Shown piece by piece: positions 1 to 7,228 of a stretch of DNA of 50,929 nt; the first letter of the stretch is position 1; every line of letters begins with the position of its first letter. The notes under the pieces were generated by a model. That model had not been told where the DNA came from. It saw only the letters and a list, made by a program, of their open reading frames with translations, and did not search any database. The stretch covers positions 1 through 50,929 of the forward strand of contig JAFLVD010000006.1 of NCBI GenBank assembly GCA_022508485.1, in the 5' to 3' direction. The position numbers were made by a program, and so were the translations under genes. Source of the stretch: Clostridiales bacterium (lineage in GTDB: Bacteria > Bacillota > Clostridia > Christensenellales > Pumilibacteraceae).

Positions 1-11
1 TTGCGAGCACG

Positions 12-33
12 GCGGTTTTGTTTACAAAACCGC
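12..33. repeat. Perfect inverted repeat next to the tRNA fragment
   Basis: Two 9-base arms, GCGGTTTTG at 12-20 and CAAAACCGC at 25-33, pair perfectly around a TTTA loop. No T-run follows on the plus strand, so this is not a clear terminator. It abuts the tRNA 3'-end fragment, so it may belong to the edge of an inserted element. Confidence 0.6.
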
Positions 34-34
34 A

Positions 35-55
35 CGAGTCCCTCATTGCCCACCA
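35..55 (+). other. tRNA 3'-end fragment, probable attachment-site remnant
   Basis: The bases match the 3' part of a tRNA from position C56 of the T-loop to the CCA end. They read CGAGT of the T-loop, CCCTC as T-stem 3' strand, ATTGCCC as acceptor 3' strand, discriminator A and CCA. The bases before it cannot form the required T-stem (GAGGG would be needed, ACCGC is present), so no complete tRNA ends here. Elements that integrate at tRNA 3' ends leave this kind of copy. If so, the intact tRNA, with a GGGCAAT acceptor strand, and the element lie to the left of the window. A decayed tRNA pseudogene is the alternative. Confidence 0.5.
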
Positions 56-60
56 ATGGT

Positions 61-109
61 ACCTAAAACGAACCCCTTTTGTCGGGGAACAGTTTTAGGT
101 TTTTTTTTT
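61..109 (+). terminator. Rho-independent terminator behind the tRNA fragment
   Basis: The arms ACCTAAAAC (61-69) and GTTTTAGGT (92-100) pair perfectly. An inner CCCC/GGGG pairing lies inside, and nine T follow. It sits 5 bases after the CCA, where a tRNA terminator would be, which suggests it once ended the intact tRNA transcript. Confidence 0.8.
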
Positions 110-188
110 GCTCACTTGTATCAAGACAAGCACACGCCACGGTTGCAAATCGGTTATTTTCTGTCTTATATGTCCTATTCTGTTCCGC

Positions 189-217
189 TTGCTTTGGCAT
201 GATTAATATGATATAAT
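189..217 (+). promoter_or_regulatory. Promoter for the 270-2115 gene pair
   Basis: TTGCTT (189-194), a 17-base spacer and TATAAT (212-217), with TG one base before the -10 box (extended -10). Transcription would start near 224, about 45 bases before the first start codon. Confidence 0.6.
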
Positions 218-269
218 AATTGTACGATAAACAGTAGTTTTACGGTCAAATGGTTTTCTCGGAGGGAAT

Positions 270-899
270 ATGGAAGATAAAAAGCGTAAAAAAGGGGGGT
301 TGATTGCGTCGCTGATATGCTTAGGTTTGGCGCTCGCTTTGCTCGTTCCTACGCTTATACTTCTTTCAGGGGACTTTATGGTCGGCGTTATCGCATTTGG
401 CGGTGTCGGTGTTATTTTGCTAATTGTTTACTTCTTTGAAAAATGGGCAAAGCTGATTATCGGCATACTCTTTACAACTTTGTTTGCTATATTTTTAATA
501 TGCACTTTTGTAGCAACAGATGTGTTTATATGGTTTGCTGTTCCGTGCTTCGTAGTTGGTTTTTCACTTCTGTTTGACTGCCTTATGAAAAAAATCGGCT
601 CACAGTTGACGCTTCCTATACTGGCAGACGTTTTCAGTTTTTCATTTCTGCTGATGTGGCTTTTAGGGGAGATAATCAATTATTCTCAAATATCTACTCT
701 TTTTTTCATAATGGCAGTGTTGTTCCCTATTGTTGGGATTATTCTCGGTATCATTGCTCTATCTTCGGGAATGGAAAGTGAAAATCAACGCAGGATTTGC
801 TTGGGACTTTCCATTTCTGCAATAGCTTTTCCCATTTTGGTTGTTATTGTGTTAATTTTACTTTTGAGTACGGGCGTACTGGTTATCTCGTTAATGTAG
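270..899 (+). CDS. Multispan membrane protein of unknown function
   Basis: The protein has 209 residues. It starts with a short lysine-rich cytoplasmic stretch followed by about six or seven hydrophobic segments (roughly residues 10-32, 36-56, 62-84, 86-104, 113-137, 142-166 and 177-205). It has no catalytic motif I recognise. The ATG follows a good ribosome site (CGGAGGGA, five bases upstream) and a promoter at 189-217. The gene ends four bases before the next one, so the two are co-transcribed, and it may be the membrane partner of the binding-protein-like neighbour. It uses TTA and TCA codons that are rare in most of the window, a possible sign of transfer. I cannot assign a family. Confidence 0.85.
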   Translation: MEDKKRKKGGLIASLICLGLALALLVPTLILLSGDFMVGVIAFGGVGVILLIVYFFEKWAKLIIGILFTTLFAIFLICTFVATDVFIWFAVPCFVVGFSLLFDCLMKKIGSQLTLPILADVFSFSFLLMWLLGEIINYSQISTLFFIMAVLFPIVGIILGIIALSSGMESENQRRICLGLSISAIAFPILVVIVLILLLSTGVLVISLM

Positions 900-903
900 G
901 TTT

Positions 904-2115
904 ATGAAAAAGAAAATCATCAGTATTTTGCTACTTATCTTGCGGATATTACTCACAGCAGGAGTGTTAGTGCTCGGCGTGTGGCTTTTGTGGCGTTACG
1001 ACTACATTTCGCAGTTCGACCAAGTGGATAATATTGTTGGTGTTATTCCTATAGTTCTCGTACTGATTTTTTTAAGCGGTTTTATTGTGCTTCTTTGGAT
1101 TAAACACACTAAAAGACTTGCGGCACTTTCTATTTCGCTTGCAGTAATGGTTGTGCTATCAAGTGCGCTCTTCCCAAATTCTTTGCGAGGCAATTGGTGG
1201 ATACAGCAACCTTATTCAACCGAGGGCGATAACCCCGACATTACAGTTTATGCGCCGTTTATTGGTGAAAGGACGGCACGACTTGACGAACCTGCAACGC
1301 TCATGTTTACGGAAAAACTTCCCATAATGGACGGGGCACTTGCGCTCTATCCCGTATATGCGGCGATTGCCCAAGCGGTTTATGACGAAACAGCCTACGG
1401 TGCAGGTGAAAGCACTCCTTTTACAAATACTCTACGAGCGTTTGACTCTCTTATTGCAGGGGATCGGGATATTATATTTTCATCTCACGCTTCCGAAAAG
1501 CAAATTAAGACAGCAAAAGAAGCAGGCGTTGAGCTCGTCCATACGCCTATCGGTAAAGAAGCATTTGTTTTTCTTGTTGGCGAAAAGAACCCGACAGATA
1601 ATCTTTCATCTCAACAAATTTATAATATCTACTCGGGTAAAACTGCGAAGTGGCGTACACTCGGCTGGAAAGAAGGCGGAGACATTATTGCCTTTCAGCG
1701 ACCTGAAGGTTCGGGAAGTCAGACTGGTATTCAAACAATAATGCAAAATGTGAACCTACCGCTCATTGTTCCACAGCCTTTGCCCGACAAAAGCCTTGTT
1801 GGAACAAATAGTTTAATGAAACAGATTTCGGTTGAGTGGAAAGGTGTTCAACCTGCGCTGGGATATTCCTATAAATTTTTTGCAACGCAGATGCATCCAA
1901 ATTCCGAAGCGAAACTTTTAAATATTGACGGTATAGAGCCGTCTGCAGAGAATATTGCAAGTGGCGTATATCCGTTTACAGTAGAGTTTTATGCAATTAC
2001 GAATGGCGAACCCACGGGTAATACAAAATTATTGATTGATTGGATTTTATCTGCTCAAGGACAAACGCTTATTGAAAAAACAGGATATGCAGCAATTGGT
2101 TTGAAAGAAGACTAA
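904..2115 (+). CDS. Membrane-anchored PstS-like substrate-binding protein
   Basis: The protein has 403 residues. The first ~95 hold three hydrophobic segments (about 7-29, 43-67 and 72-92) in place of a normal signal peptide. The rest resembles the phosphate-type periplasmic-binding fold (PBP_like/PstS): a substrate-lobe start near residue 135 (PIMDGALALYPVY), a segment with FVFLVGEKNPTDNLS, and the typical YSGK...W and RPEGSGSQT stretches near residues 240-275. In PstS-type proteins the SGS(Q/G)T region helps bind the anion. No permease or ATPase gene is nearby, so a sensing or capture role is as likely as transport. It follows the upstream membrane gene by four bases and ends before a terminator at 2172-2202. 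The ligand is unknown; phosphate is only the family default. Confidence 0.8.
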   Translation: MKKKIISILLLILRILLTAGVLVLGVWLLWRYDYISQFDQVDNIVGVIPIVLVLIFLSGFIVLLWIKHTKRLAALSISLAVMVVLSSALFPNSLRGNWWIQQPYSTEGDNPDITVYAPFIGERTARLDEPATLMFTEKLPIMDGALALYPVYAAIAQAVYDETAYGAGESTPFTNTLRAFDSLIAGDRDIIFSSHASEKQIKTAKEAGVELVHTPIGKEAFVFLVGEKNPTDNLSSQQIYNIYSGKTAKWRTLGWKEGGDIIAFQRPEGSGSQTGIQTIMQNVNLPLIVPQPLPDKSLVGTNSLMKQISVEWKGVQPALGYSYKFFATQMHPNSEAKLLNIDGIEPSAENIASGVYPFTVEFYAITNGEPTGNTKLLIDWILSAQGQTLIEKTGYAAIGLKED

Positions 2116-2171
2116 ATTTAAATTTCAATTTATCGAACTGTATTCGTTTTACGTTACGACTGCCCCACCAC

Positions 2172-2202
2172 AAAAAGCGCACAGGTTGTCGGTGCGTTTT
2201 TT
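2172..2202 (+). terminator. Terminator of the 270-2115 transcript
   Basis: AAAAAGCGCAC (2172-2182) pairs with GTGCGTTTTTT (2192-2202), giving a GC stem flanked by an A-run and a T-run. It lies 57 bases after the preceding stop codon. A TTG codon inside its loop opens the longest frame of the next gene but is not a credible start. Confidence 0.75.
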
Positions 2203-2255
2203 GTGGGGAAAAATAAAGCGCCGCTGTCGCAGAAGGAAGAATATAAATCCCCTAT

Positions 2256-2285
2256 TTGACACGGTCGGGAAAAATATGTTAGAAT
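2256..2285 (+). promoter_or_regulatory. Promoter for the metallophosphoesterase
   Basis: A consensus TTGACA (2256-2261), an 18-base spacer and TAGAAT (2280-2285) with an extended -10 TG at 2277-2278. Transcription would begin near 2292. This places ATG 2276 upstream of the transcript start and supports a later start codon for the next gene. Confidence 0.6.
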
Positions 2286-2356
2286 ATTTAGATATGAGAC
2301 AACGGCGGAAAAATACCGATATAGAAAATGATAATAACACTACGGCAAAAAAAGTA

Positions 2357-3640
2357 ATGAAAAAAGGCCGAATTATTGCATTTGCCATAGTAGGCGGATT
2401 TTTGACAATCATACTCGTATTCGTGGCTGTGTGCGGCATACGTTGGGCTATACACAGCAAGACAGTCGGCGCCTACGGCGACTACAAGTTTGACGGCGGA
2501 CAGACTCGGTTTGATTTAGATTTATTTCCTTCGCTCGTTGTGGATAAGGACGCCAACGAGCTTAAAATACTTCAAATTGCCGATCCGCAAATTAAATTCG
2601 GCAGCTTTACACGGGACACCAAAACAATGGACCTGCTTGACAGGGCAATCAAGGCGGAAAAGCCCGATATTTGCGTTGTTACCGGCGACTTGACTTTATC
2701 CATTTTTACATACGACGCGTTCAACTACTTTGCAAAATTTATGGAAGAACGCAAGCAGTACTGGACGTTTACTTACGGCAATCACGACAGTCAGTTCGAT
2801 TGCAGCAAGTACACCATTTATAACTTATTGAAGGGCTACAAACATTGTCTGTTCAGTCCCGGACCGAGCGACGTGTACGGGGAAAGTAATTTCCTTGTCA
2901 ATATTTTTAAAGACAGTTACGGCGCCGATAATCTTATATACAGCTTGGTGCTTCTCGATAGCGGCATGTACCCTACCGATAACGCCTCGCTAAGCGACTG
3001 GGTGTACGACTGGATAAGACAAAGCCAAATGGACTGGTACGAGTGGGCGGTAGACGGACTGCGTACGGTAAAAGCGGACATACAGACAAGCATGTTTTTC
3101 CACATTCCCATACGTGAATTTGCAAACATGTACTATCTAAACGAGCTGGCAAAAGGGCGCGACGTTTCCGACGACGTAAAAAGCAAATTGCCGAACGTCG
3201 AAATCCGCGACGTAAAAGGCGTAGTGTGTGAAAGCGACAAGTCGGACAGCGAAATAGTCTACGGCGACGACGGATATACGGTAGGAATTTTCTATCAAGG
3301 CAACGCCGAGAACACAACCGACCACCCCGACGTATTTAAATACATCAAAAAACTTGACTGCACCAAAGCGCTGTTTTGCGGACACGACCACGTCAACAAT
3401 CTAAAAGGATATTATGACGGCGTGTATCTCGGCTACGGGCTGTGCTGCGGCTACCACACCTACCCCATCTTCGACGATCCCAAGATTTTGACGGACAAAG
3501 TATTGTACAATGCCAAGCTGTGGGTAGACGAGGACGGCAACCAAATGGAAAAAGGGGTAACCGCAATCCAAATCGACCTTGCGGACGGCGCTTACGGCGC
3601 TCTTACCGTAAACGACCAACAAAACAGCTACTATAAGTAA
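2357..3640 (+). CDS. Membrane-anchored metallophosphoesterase (calcineurin-like)
   Basis: From the ATG at 2357 the protein has 427 residues: an N-terminal membrane anchor (about residues 5-28), then a calcineurin-type phosphoesterase domain facing outside. The metal-binding motifs appear in family order: D76 in ADPQ (the usual DxH with Q in place of H), D111 in TGDL, N142/H143 in GNHD, H249 in FHIP, and H343/H345 in GHDH. The family uses two metals to cleave phosphomonoesters or diesters. This subgroup often acts on nucleotides or cell-wall phosphates, but the substrate is not readable here. The frame is open back to 2186. I prefer 2357 because a promoter covers 2256-2285 and the upstream part crosses a terminator; 2294 and 2276 remain possible. 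No start has a good ribosome site. Confidence 0.85.
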   Translation: MKKGRIIAFAIVGGFLTIILVFVAVCGIRWAIHSKTVGAYGDYKFDGGQTRFDLDLFPSLVVDKDANELKILQIADPQIKFGSFTRDTKTMDLLDRAIKAEKPDICVVTGDLTLSIFTYDAFNYFAKFMEERKQYWTFTYGNHDSQFDCSKYTIYNLLKGYKHCLFSPGPSDVYGESNFLVNIFKDSYGADNLIYSLVLLDSGMYPTDNASLSDWVYDWIRQSQMDWYEWAVDGLRTVKADIQTSMFFHIPIREFANMYYLNELAKGRDVSDDVKSKLPNVEIRDVKGVVCESDKSDSEIVYGDDGYTVGIFYQGNAENTTDHPDVFKYIKKLDCTKALFCGHDHVNNLKGYYDGVYLGYGLCCGYHTYPIFDDPKILTDKVLYNAKLWVDEDGNQMEKGVTAIQIDLADGAYGALTVNDQQNSYYK

Positions 3641-3747
3641 TTTGTGTTTGTCCGCAAAAAGCATTTAAAAATCACTTGGATTGACAATGCTCAACCGCCG
3701 AAAAGCACGCTTATGTTTTAATTGTTACAGTTACGAGGTTATAGTTC

Positions 3748-4347
3748 GTGCACGATAATCAACTTTTGACAAAGGAAATTCCCACTCGGCTCGAAGCCGA
3801 AGAAATCTTGCGAGAGGCTGAAACGCATAACGTAGGACTTTGGGGAAACCACAGCCGAAACGTCGCTTTCTGTTCTGAAAAAATAGCGAAATCTTGCGGA
3901 ATGGACGGCAATAAGGCGTATATTTTGGGATTGTTGCACGATATAGGCAGAAAGTTCGGCGTGCGGCATTTGGGGCACGTTTATGACGGCTATAAATATA
4001 TGTTCGAATTAGGCTATACGCAAGTTGCGAAAATATGCCTGACGCATTCTTTTTGCATTCAAGATTTGTCCGTATATATCGGGGAATTCGATATAACGGA
4101 CGCGGAGTTACTGGAATTAAAATCCGCGCTTAATTCCGTCGAATACGATGATTACGACAGGCTGATTCAGTTATGCGACGCGTTGGGTGCGGCAAACGGC
4201 ATTGTCGATATCGAGCGACGAATGCAGGACGTGAAAAACAGATACGGTTTTTACCCTCAAAACAAATGGGATAAAAATATCGAACTGAAAAGATATTTTG
4301 AAACCCTCGCCAAACGAGACATATATGATATAGTTAGAACACAATAA
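3748..4347 (+). CDS. HD-domain phosphohydrolase
   Basis: The protein has 199 residues and is cytosolic. It carries the HD metal-dependent phosphohydrolase signature: H35 in the first helix, the H64-D65 pair in LLHDIGR, further histidines at 74, 77 and 100, and a distal aspartate in QLCDALG near residue 147. Small proteins of this type hydrolyse nucleotides or related phosphates; which one cannot be told. The start is GTG, nine bases after a GAGG ribosome site. It lies 107 bases after the metallophosphoesterase in the same direction and may share its transcript. It ends before a strong terminator shared with the convergent GH16 operon. It uses TTA codons more often than the genes to its right. 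Confidence 0.85.
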   Translation: MHDNQLLTKEIPTRLEAEEILREAETHNVGLWGNHSRNVAFCSEKIAKSCGMDGNKAYILGLLHDIGRKFGVRHLGHVYDGYKYMFELGYTQVAKICLTHSFCIQDLSVYIGEFDITDAELLELKSALNSVEYDDYDRLIQLCDALGAANGIVDIERRMQDVKNRYGFYPQNKWDKNIELKRYFETLAKRDIYDIVRTQ

Positions 4348-4380
4348 CCGATTAACGACACAATTCTAAATTCGTTACAC

Positions 4381-4418
4381 AAAAACGAGCCGCCGTCATA
4401 CGACGGAGGCTCGTTTTA
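4381..4418. terminator. Bidirectional terminator between convergent genes
   Basis: AAAACGAGCC (4382-4391) pairs with GGCTCGTTTT (4408-4417), and CCGTC (4393-4397) with GACGG (4402-4406), with one mismatch and an ATAC loop. A-run and T-run flank it on both sides. It can end the HD gene from the left and the GH16 operon from the right. Confidence 0.9.
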
Positions 4419-4432
4419 TAATTAGCGTTTAA

Positions 4433-6319
4433 TCAGTTCTTTTTGGAAAAAACAAAGTCGCTGAACGTAATAGATCCGCTGTGCGTGTTTGTATCGCCGT
4501 AGGTTGCGGTGTCGAGATAAAGCTGCACGCGCTGAACGGCGCCCATCGGATTTGTATTGCTGTACGTAATCGTAACGGTCGCCTCCTCACCTGCGGCAAG
4601 GGTAATATAAGTTCCGCCCCACTCGGTGTCGGTATAGCAGCCGCTTCCACCTACGTTAGTCGAGGAAAGGTTGCAAACGTCCATGTCTTTATTGCCGCCT
4701 ACGGTAACTTTGCGCTCACCTATAAGGTCGACGCGTACGGTGGCGGACGCCGTGCCGTTATTTTTAATCTTGATAAAGAAGATATTCTTATCCGCCGCAA
4801 GGCTCGTCGCCGGCGCCTGAACGTTTTTATAGGTGCCGCCCGAAATATTATCGTAGGTTACGGTAACGGAATAGGCCGGCTCGCCCGACTTATCCACCGT
4901 AAACTCCTCGGTATTTGTAAAGGTAAGCCGGCAAGGCTCGCCCTCTTCGATTTCGCCTTGATCCTCTTCGCCCGGTTGCGCCACTATACCTTTAAGAGCG
5001 GAAATGGTAATATCGCCCGAGGTAGCTTCCGCTTCGTTAGACGAGTTGAGGAATATGACTATTTGGTCGACGCTTACAGTGCCGTTTATTTTGCACGCAA
5101 CGTCCGCTTCGTCGCCGGCGGCGAGCTTTATAACCGCCGCGCCTGCTGCAAGGTTATACTCCGCACCTTCGTACTCGGATATAACGCTCGAAATTCCGGG
5201 CGTCGAGGGACTTTCCTTTTTGATATCCACGCGGACAACCGCACCGTAACTTGCCGAGTTGTTCTTTATATGAAACTTGACCCACGAATAGCTGGCGGAA
5301 AGTCTCATGCCCGAGCAGGCGTAATCGGAAAGTTTTTCGGTGTGCGACATGCCGATAGTGCCGAGCGCTCCGGACACGGTGTACTTGTTGTCCCAAGCGG
5401 CAAATCCCGACGCGTCGATATCCGTCCAGCCGGTAACGGGCACCTCTTCGGGCGGCTCGGGCGGCGCGACGGTGGGATCGTCCAAAGGGGTGGCGGACGA
5501 AGCGATATACTTATACTCCGCCTTGCCCGAATAGTCCTCGTTAAACTTGCCCATCCAGTTATACGTTTTGTCCGTTCCCGTCCAGTAGTTTGTGAGTATT
5601 CTGCCGGGCGTGGAAGGCAAAGGATTTTTGGCGGAAGCCTTCACCTTGTATACGGGCTCGCCGTCTACGAACCAAACGATATACTCGCTCGTCCAGCGGA
5701 AGCCGTAGGTATGGAAACCCTTCGACGAGTCAAACCCGAGCTTATGGATATGCTCGTGTCCGCCCTTGCCGTTTACAAAATAGTTGAACTGGACGATTGT
5801 CGGGTCCTTGCCGAGAAACTCGATGTCTATCTCGTCGTGAGCGTTGGGCACCTTTGTTTCGTAGTTGACGTCGTACGGGCCTGTGCATACGAAGAAGGTG
5901 CTTGCCGTGCCGGGCACGCTCGACGTTTTCATACTAACCTCGTAATCTCCGTAGCCGTAGTATTCGGACGTACGTATTTCGCCGCCGTAGTACTCGGCCT
6001 GGCAGTCTTCGCCGTCGCCGTTTTTCTCTTTTTCGGTCATCTCGGAAATTGAAAGCGCGGCGACGCCGTTATCGAAGGTTACGTTGTCGGGGTTCCACCA
6101 AGTGTTAAACACGTCGCCGTTTTCAAAGCCGGCGGAAGCGAACACGCCCGATCTGTCGCTTGCCTTTCCCGTCGTGTAGTCGGCAACCTTAGTCGCCGAG
6201 GGCGCGTCGTCGGTGAGCGGTTCTTTCTCCGGCTCGTCGCAGGCCGCAAGCGTTCCTCCTACCAAAGAGAGCGCAAGCGCGGACGCCAAAGCCAAAGCTA
6301 TTGTCTTTTTGGTTTTCAT
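4433..6319 (-). CDS. GH16 beta-glucanase lipoprotein with two C-terminal beta domains
   Basis: The protein has 628 residues. A lipoprotein signal ends at Cys27 (LAAC), so it should be tethered outside the membrane. Residues ~45-270 form a GH16 glycoside hydrolase domain with the hallmark EIDIE: E163 as nucleophile, D165, and E167 as acid/base. GH16 enzymes cleave beta-1,3 or mixed-linkage glucans and some galactans; the exact polysaccharide cannot be read. After a proline-rich linker come two beta-rich regions (about 285-445 and 455-628) that look like carbohydrate-binding modules of no family I recognise. The start is the ATG at 6319, just after AGGAGG; an in-frame ATG 21 bases upstream lacks a ribosome site. 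It is the last gene of an operon with a second GH16 gene and a GtrA-like gene. Confidence 0.92.
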   Translation of the reverse strand: MKTKKTIALALASALALSLVGGTLAACDEPEKEPLTDDAPSATKVADYTTGKASDRSGVFASAGFENGDVFNTWWNPDNVTFDNGVAALSISEMTEKEKNGDGEDCQAEYYGGEIRTSEYYGYGDYEVSMKTSSVPGTASTFFVCTGPYDVNYETKVPNAHDEIDIEFLGKDPTIVQFNYFVNGKGGHEHIHKLGFDSSKGFHTYGFRWTSEYIVWFVDGEPVYKVKASAKNPLPSTPGRILTNYWTGTDKTYNWMGKFNEDYSGKAEYKYIASSATPLDDPTVAPPEPPEEVPVTGWTDIDASGFAAWDNKYTVSGALGTIGMSHTEKLSDYACSGMRLSASYSWVKFHIKNNSASYGAVVRVDIKKESPSTPGISSVISEYEGAEYNLAAGAAVIKLAAGDEADVACKINGTVSVDQIVIFLNSSNEAEATSGDITISALKGIVAQPGEEDQGEIEEGEPCRLTFTNTEEFTVDKSGEPAYSVTVTYDNISGGTYKNVQAPATSLAADKNIFFIKIKNNGTASATVRVDLIGERKVTVGGNKDMDVCNLSSTNVGGSGCYTDTEWGGTYITLAAGEEATVTITYSNTNPMGAVQRVQLYLDTATYGDTNTHSGSITFSDFVFSKKN

Positions 6320-6344
6320 TTTTCCTCCTAATAAAACCATTTTT

Positions 6345-6366
6345 ACTCGACTGATTATCAGCGAGT
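6345..6366. repeat. Intercistronic hairpin between the two GH16 genes
   Basis: ACTCGACTGAT pairs with TATCAGCGAGT apart from a one-base bulge. On the plus strand six T follow; on the transcribed minus strand there is no T-run. It may be an RNA-processing or stability hairpin between the two GH16 genes, since it lies 26 bases upstream of the second start codon. Confidence 0.4.
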
Positions 6367-6396
6367 TTTTTCCGTTACATTAGTTTAACCGTTTTG

Positions 6397-7179
6397 TTAT
6401 TGGTTAATCGGTTTGTACGCCACCCACTTATAGTAAGCGACCGCCTCCGAATAGTTTGTCTTATCGTATGTACCCAGCCAGCCCGAAATGTTGTTATCCC
6501 CTTCCGACTTGCCGTTCCACACGTTAAACATTATCTGCGCCCGAGAAGTCGGGATATCTCTTGTTACGCTGTAAACTCCCTTCCCGTCTACGTACCAGGT
6601 TAACTTATTCTCTTCCCACTTAAAACCGTACTCGTGGAAGCCCTCGGAAGCGTCGAAGCCAAGCTCGTACATATATTCGTGCTTGCCTACGCCATTTGTA
6701 AAATAATTGAACTGGACCTTTGTCGTGTCCTTACCGAGAATCTCCACGTCTATCTCGTCCCACTGCGGCCTGCTCGTGTAGGTGAAAAACGAGGTTACCA
6801 CGCCGTTTCGCTTAATCGCTTTAAGCCGAGCGGAAAAGTAACCGTAGCCGTACGAACCGTGGCTTTGATATTCGGCGCCGTAAATCTTGTTTCCGCCGTT
6901 TGTTATTTTAAAGCTCAATGCCTCCGCCTCGTCGTCGAACGCAGCGTTATTGTTTGTCCAATCGCAGTCGAACATTCCGCCGTTGCCGTAACCGTTAGAC
7001 GCTCTGAAAACGTCGAGTCCGGCGCCCGACGTAAAGTCGGCTATTTTATCGTTAATGCCGGTGTACGAATCGACAGGGTCGGTTCCGTCGTTCTTTTTTT
7101 CGGGAGGATTGCACCCGAAAAGCCCGACGGTCATAACCGCGGCAAGACATATCGATACAAATCTTATCGACCCTTTCAC
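6397..7179 (-). CDS. GH16 beta-glucanase lipoprotein, compact form
   Basis: The protein has 260 residues. The signal ends at Cys23 (GLFGC), giving a lipid-anchored extracellular enzyme. Nearly all of the mature chain is one GH16 domain with the catalytic EIDVE (E142, D144, E146) followed by the same GKDTTKVQFNYF context seen in the neighbouring larger enzyme, so the two are paralogues. It lacks the extra C-terminal domains, so it may act on shorter or soluble glucan. The frame is open upstream to 7383, but that part is arginine-rich and overlaps the preceding gene. I take GTG 7179 as start because AAGGAG lies ten bases before it and a typical signal sequence begins there. It follows the GtrA-like gene by 49 bases. 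Confidence 0.88.
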   Translation of the reverse strand: MKGSIRFVSICLAAVMTVGLFGCNPPEKKNDGTDPVDSYTGINDKIADFTSGAGLDVFRASNGYGNGGMFDCDWTNNNAAFDDEAEALSFKITNGGNKIYGAEYQSHGSYGYGYFSARLKAIKRNGVVTSFFTYTSRPQWDEIDVEILGKDTTKVQFNYFTNGVGKHEYMYELGFDASEGFHEYGFKWEENKLTWYVDGKGVYSVTRDIPTSRAQIMFNVWNGKSEGDNNISGWLGTYDKTNYSEAVAYYKWVAYKPINQ

Positions 7180-7228
7180 CGAACGCACACTCCTTTTTTC
7201 CGCCGAGCCTACTCGGCAAAGCAAGCGG

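Noticed and set aside
1-55. A complete tRNA gene with a long variable arm
   Set aside because: The T-stem cannot pair and T54/T55 are C/A, so only the 3' part from position 56 fits a tRNA.
2186-2275. N-terminal extension of the metallophosphoesterase from a TTG
   Set aside because: The TTG is in the loop of a terminator and upstream of the apparent promoter.
3681-3720. Promoter before the HD-domain gene
   Set aside because: A TTGACA is present at 3681, but no acceptable -10 box lies at 16-18 bases.
4481-6052. A 523-codon plus-strand open frame
   Set aside because: It is antisense to the GH16 gene, which has a signal peptide, ribosome site and catalytic EIDIE.
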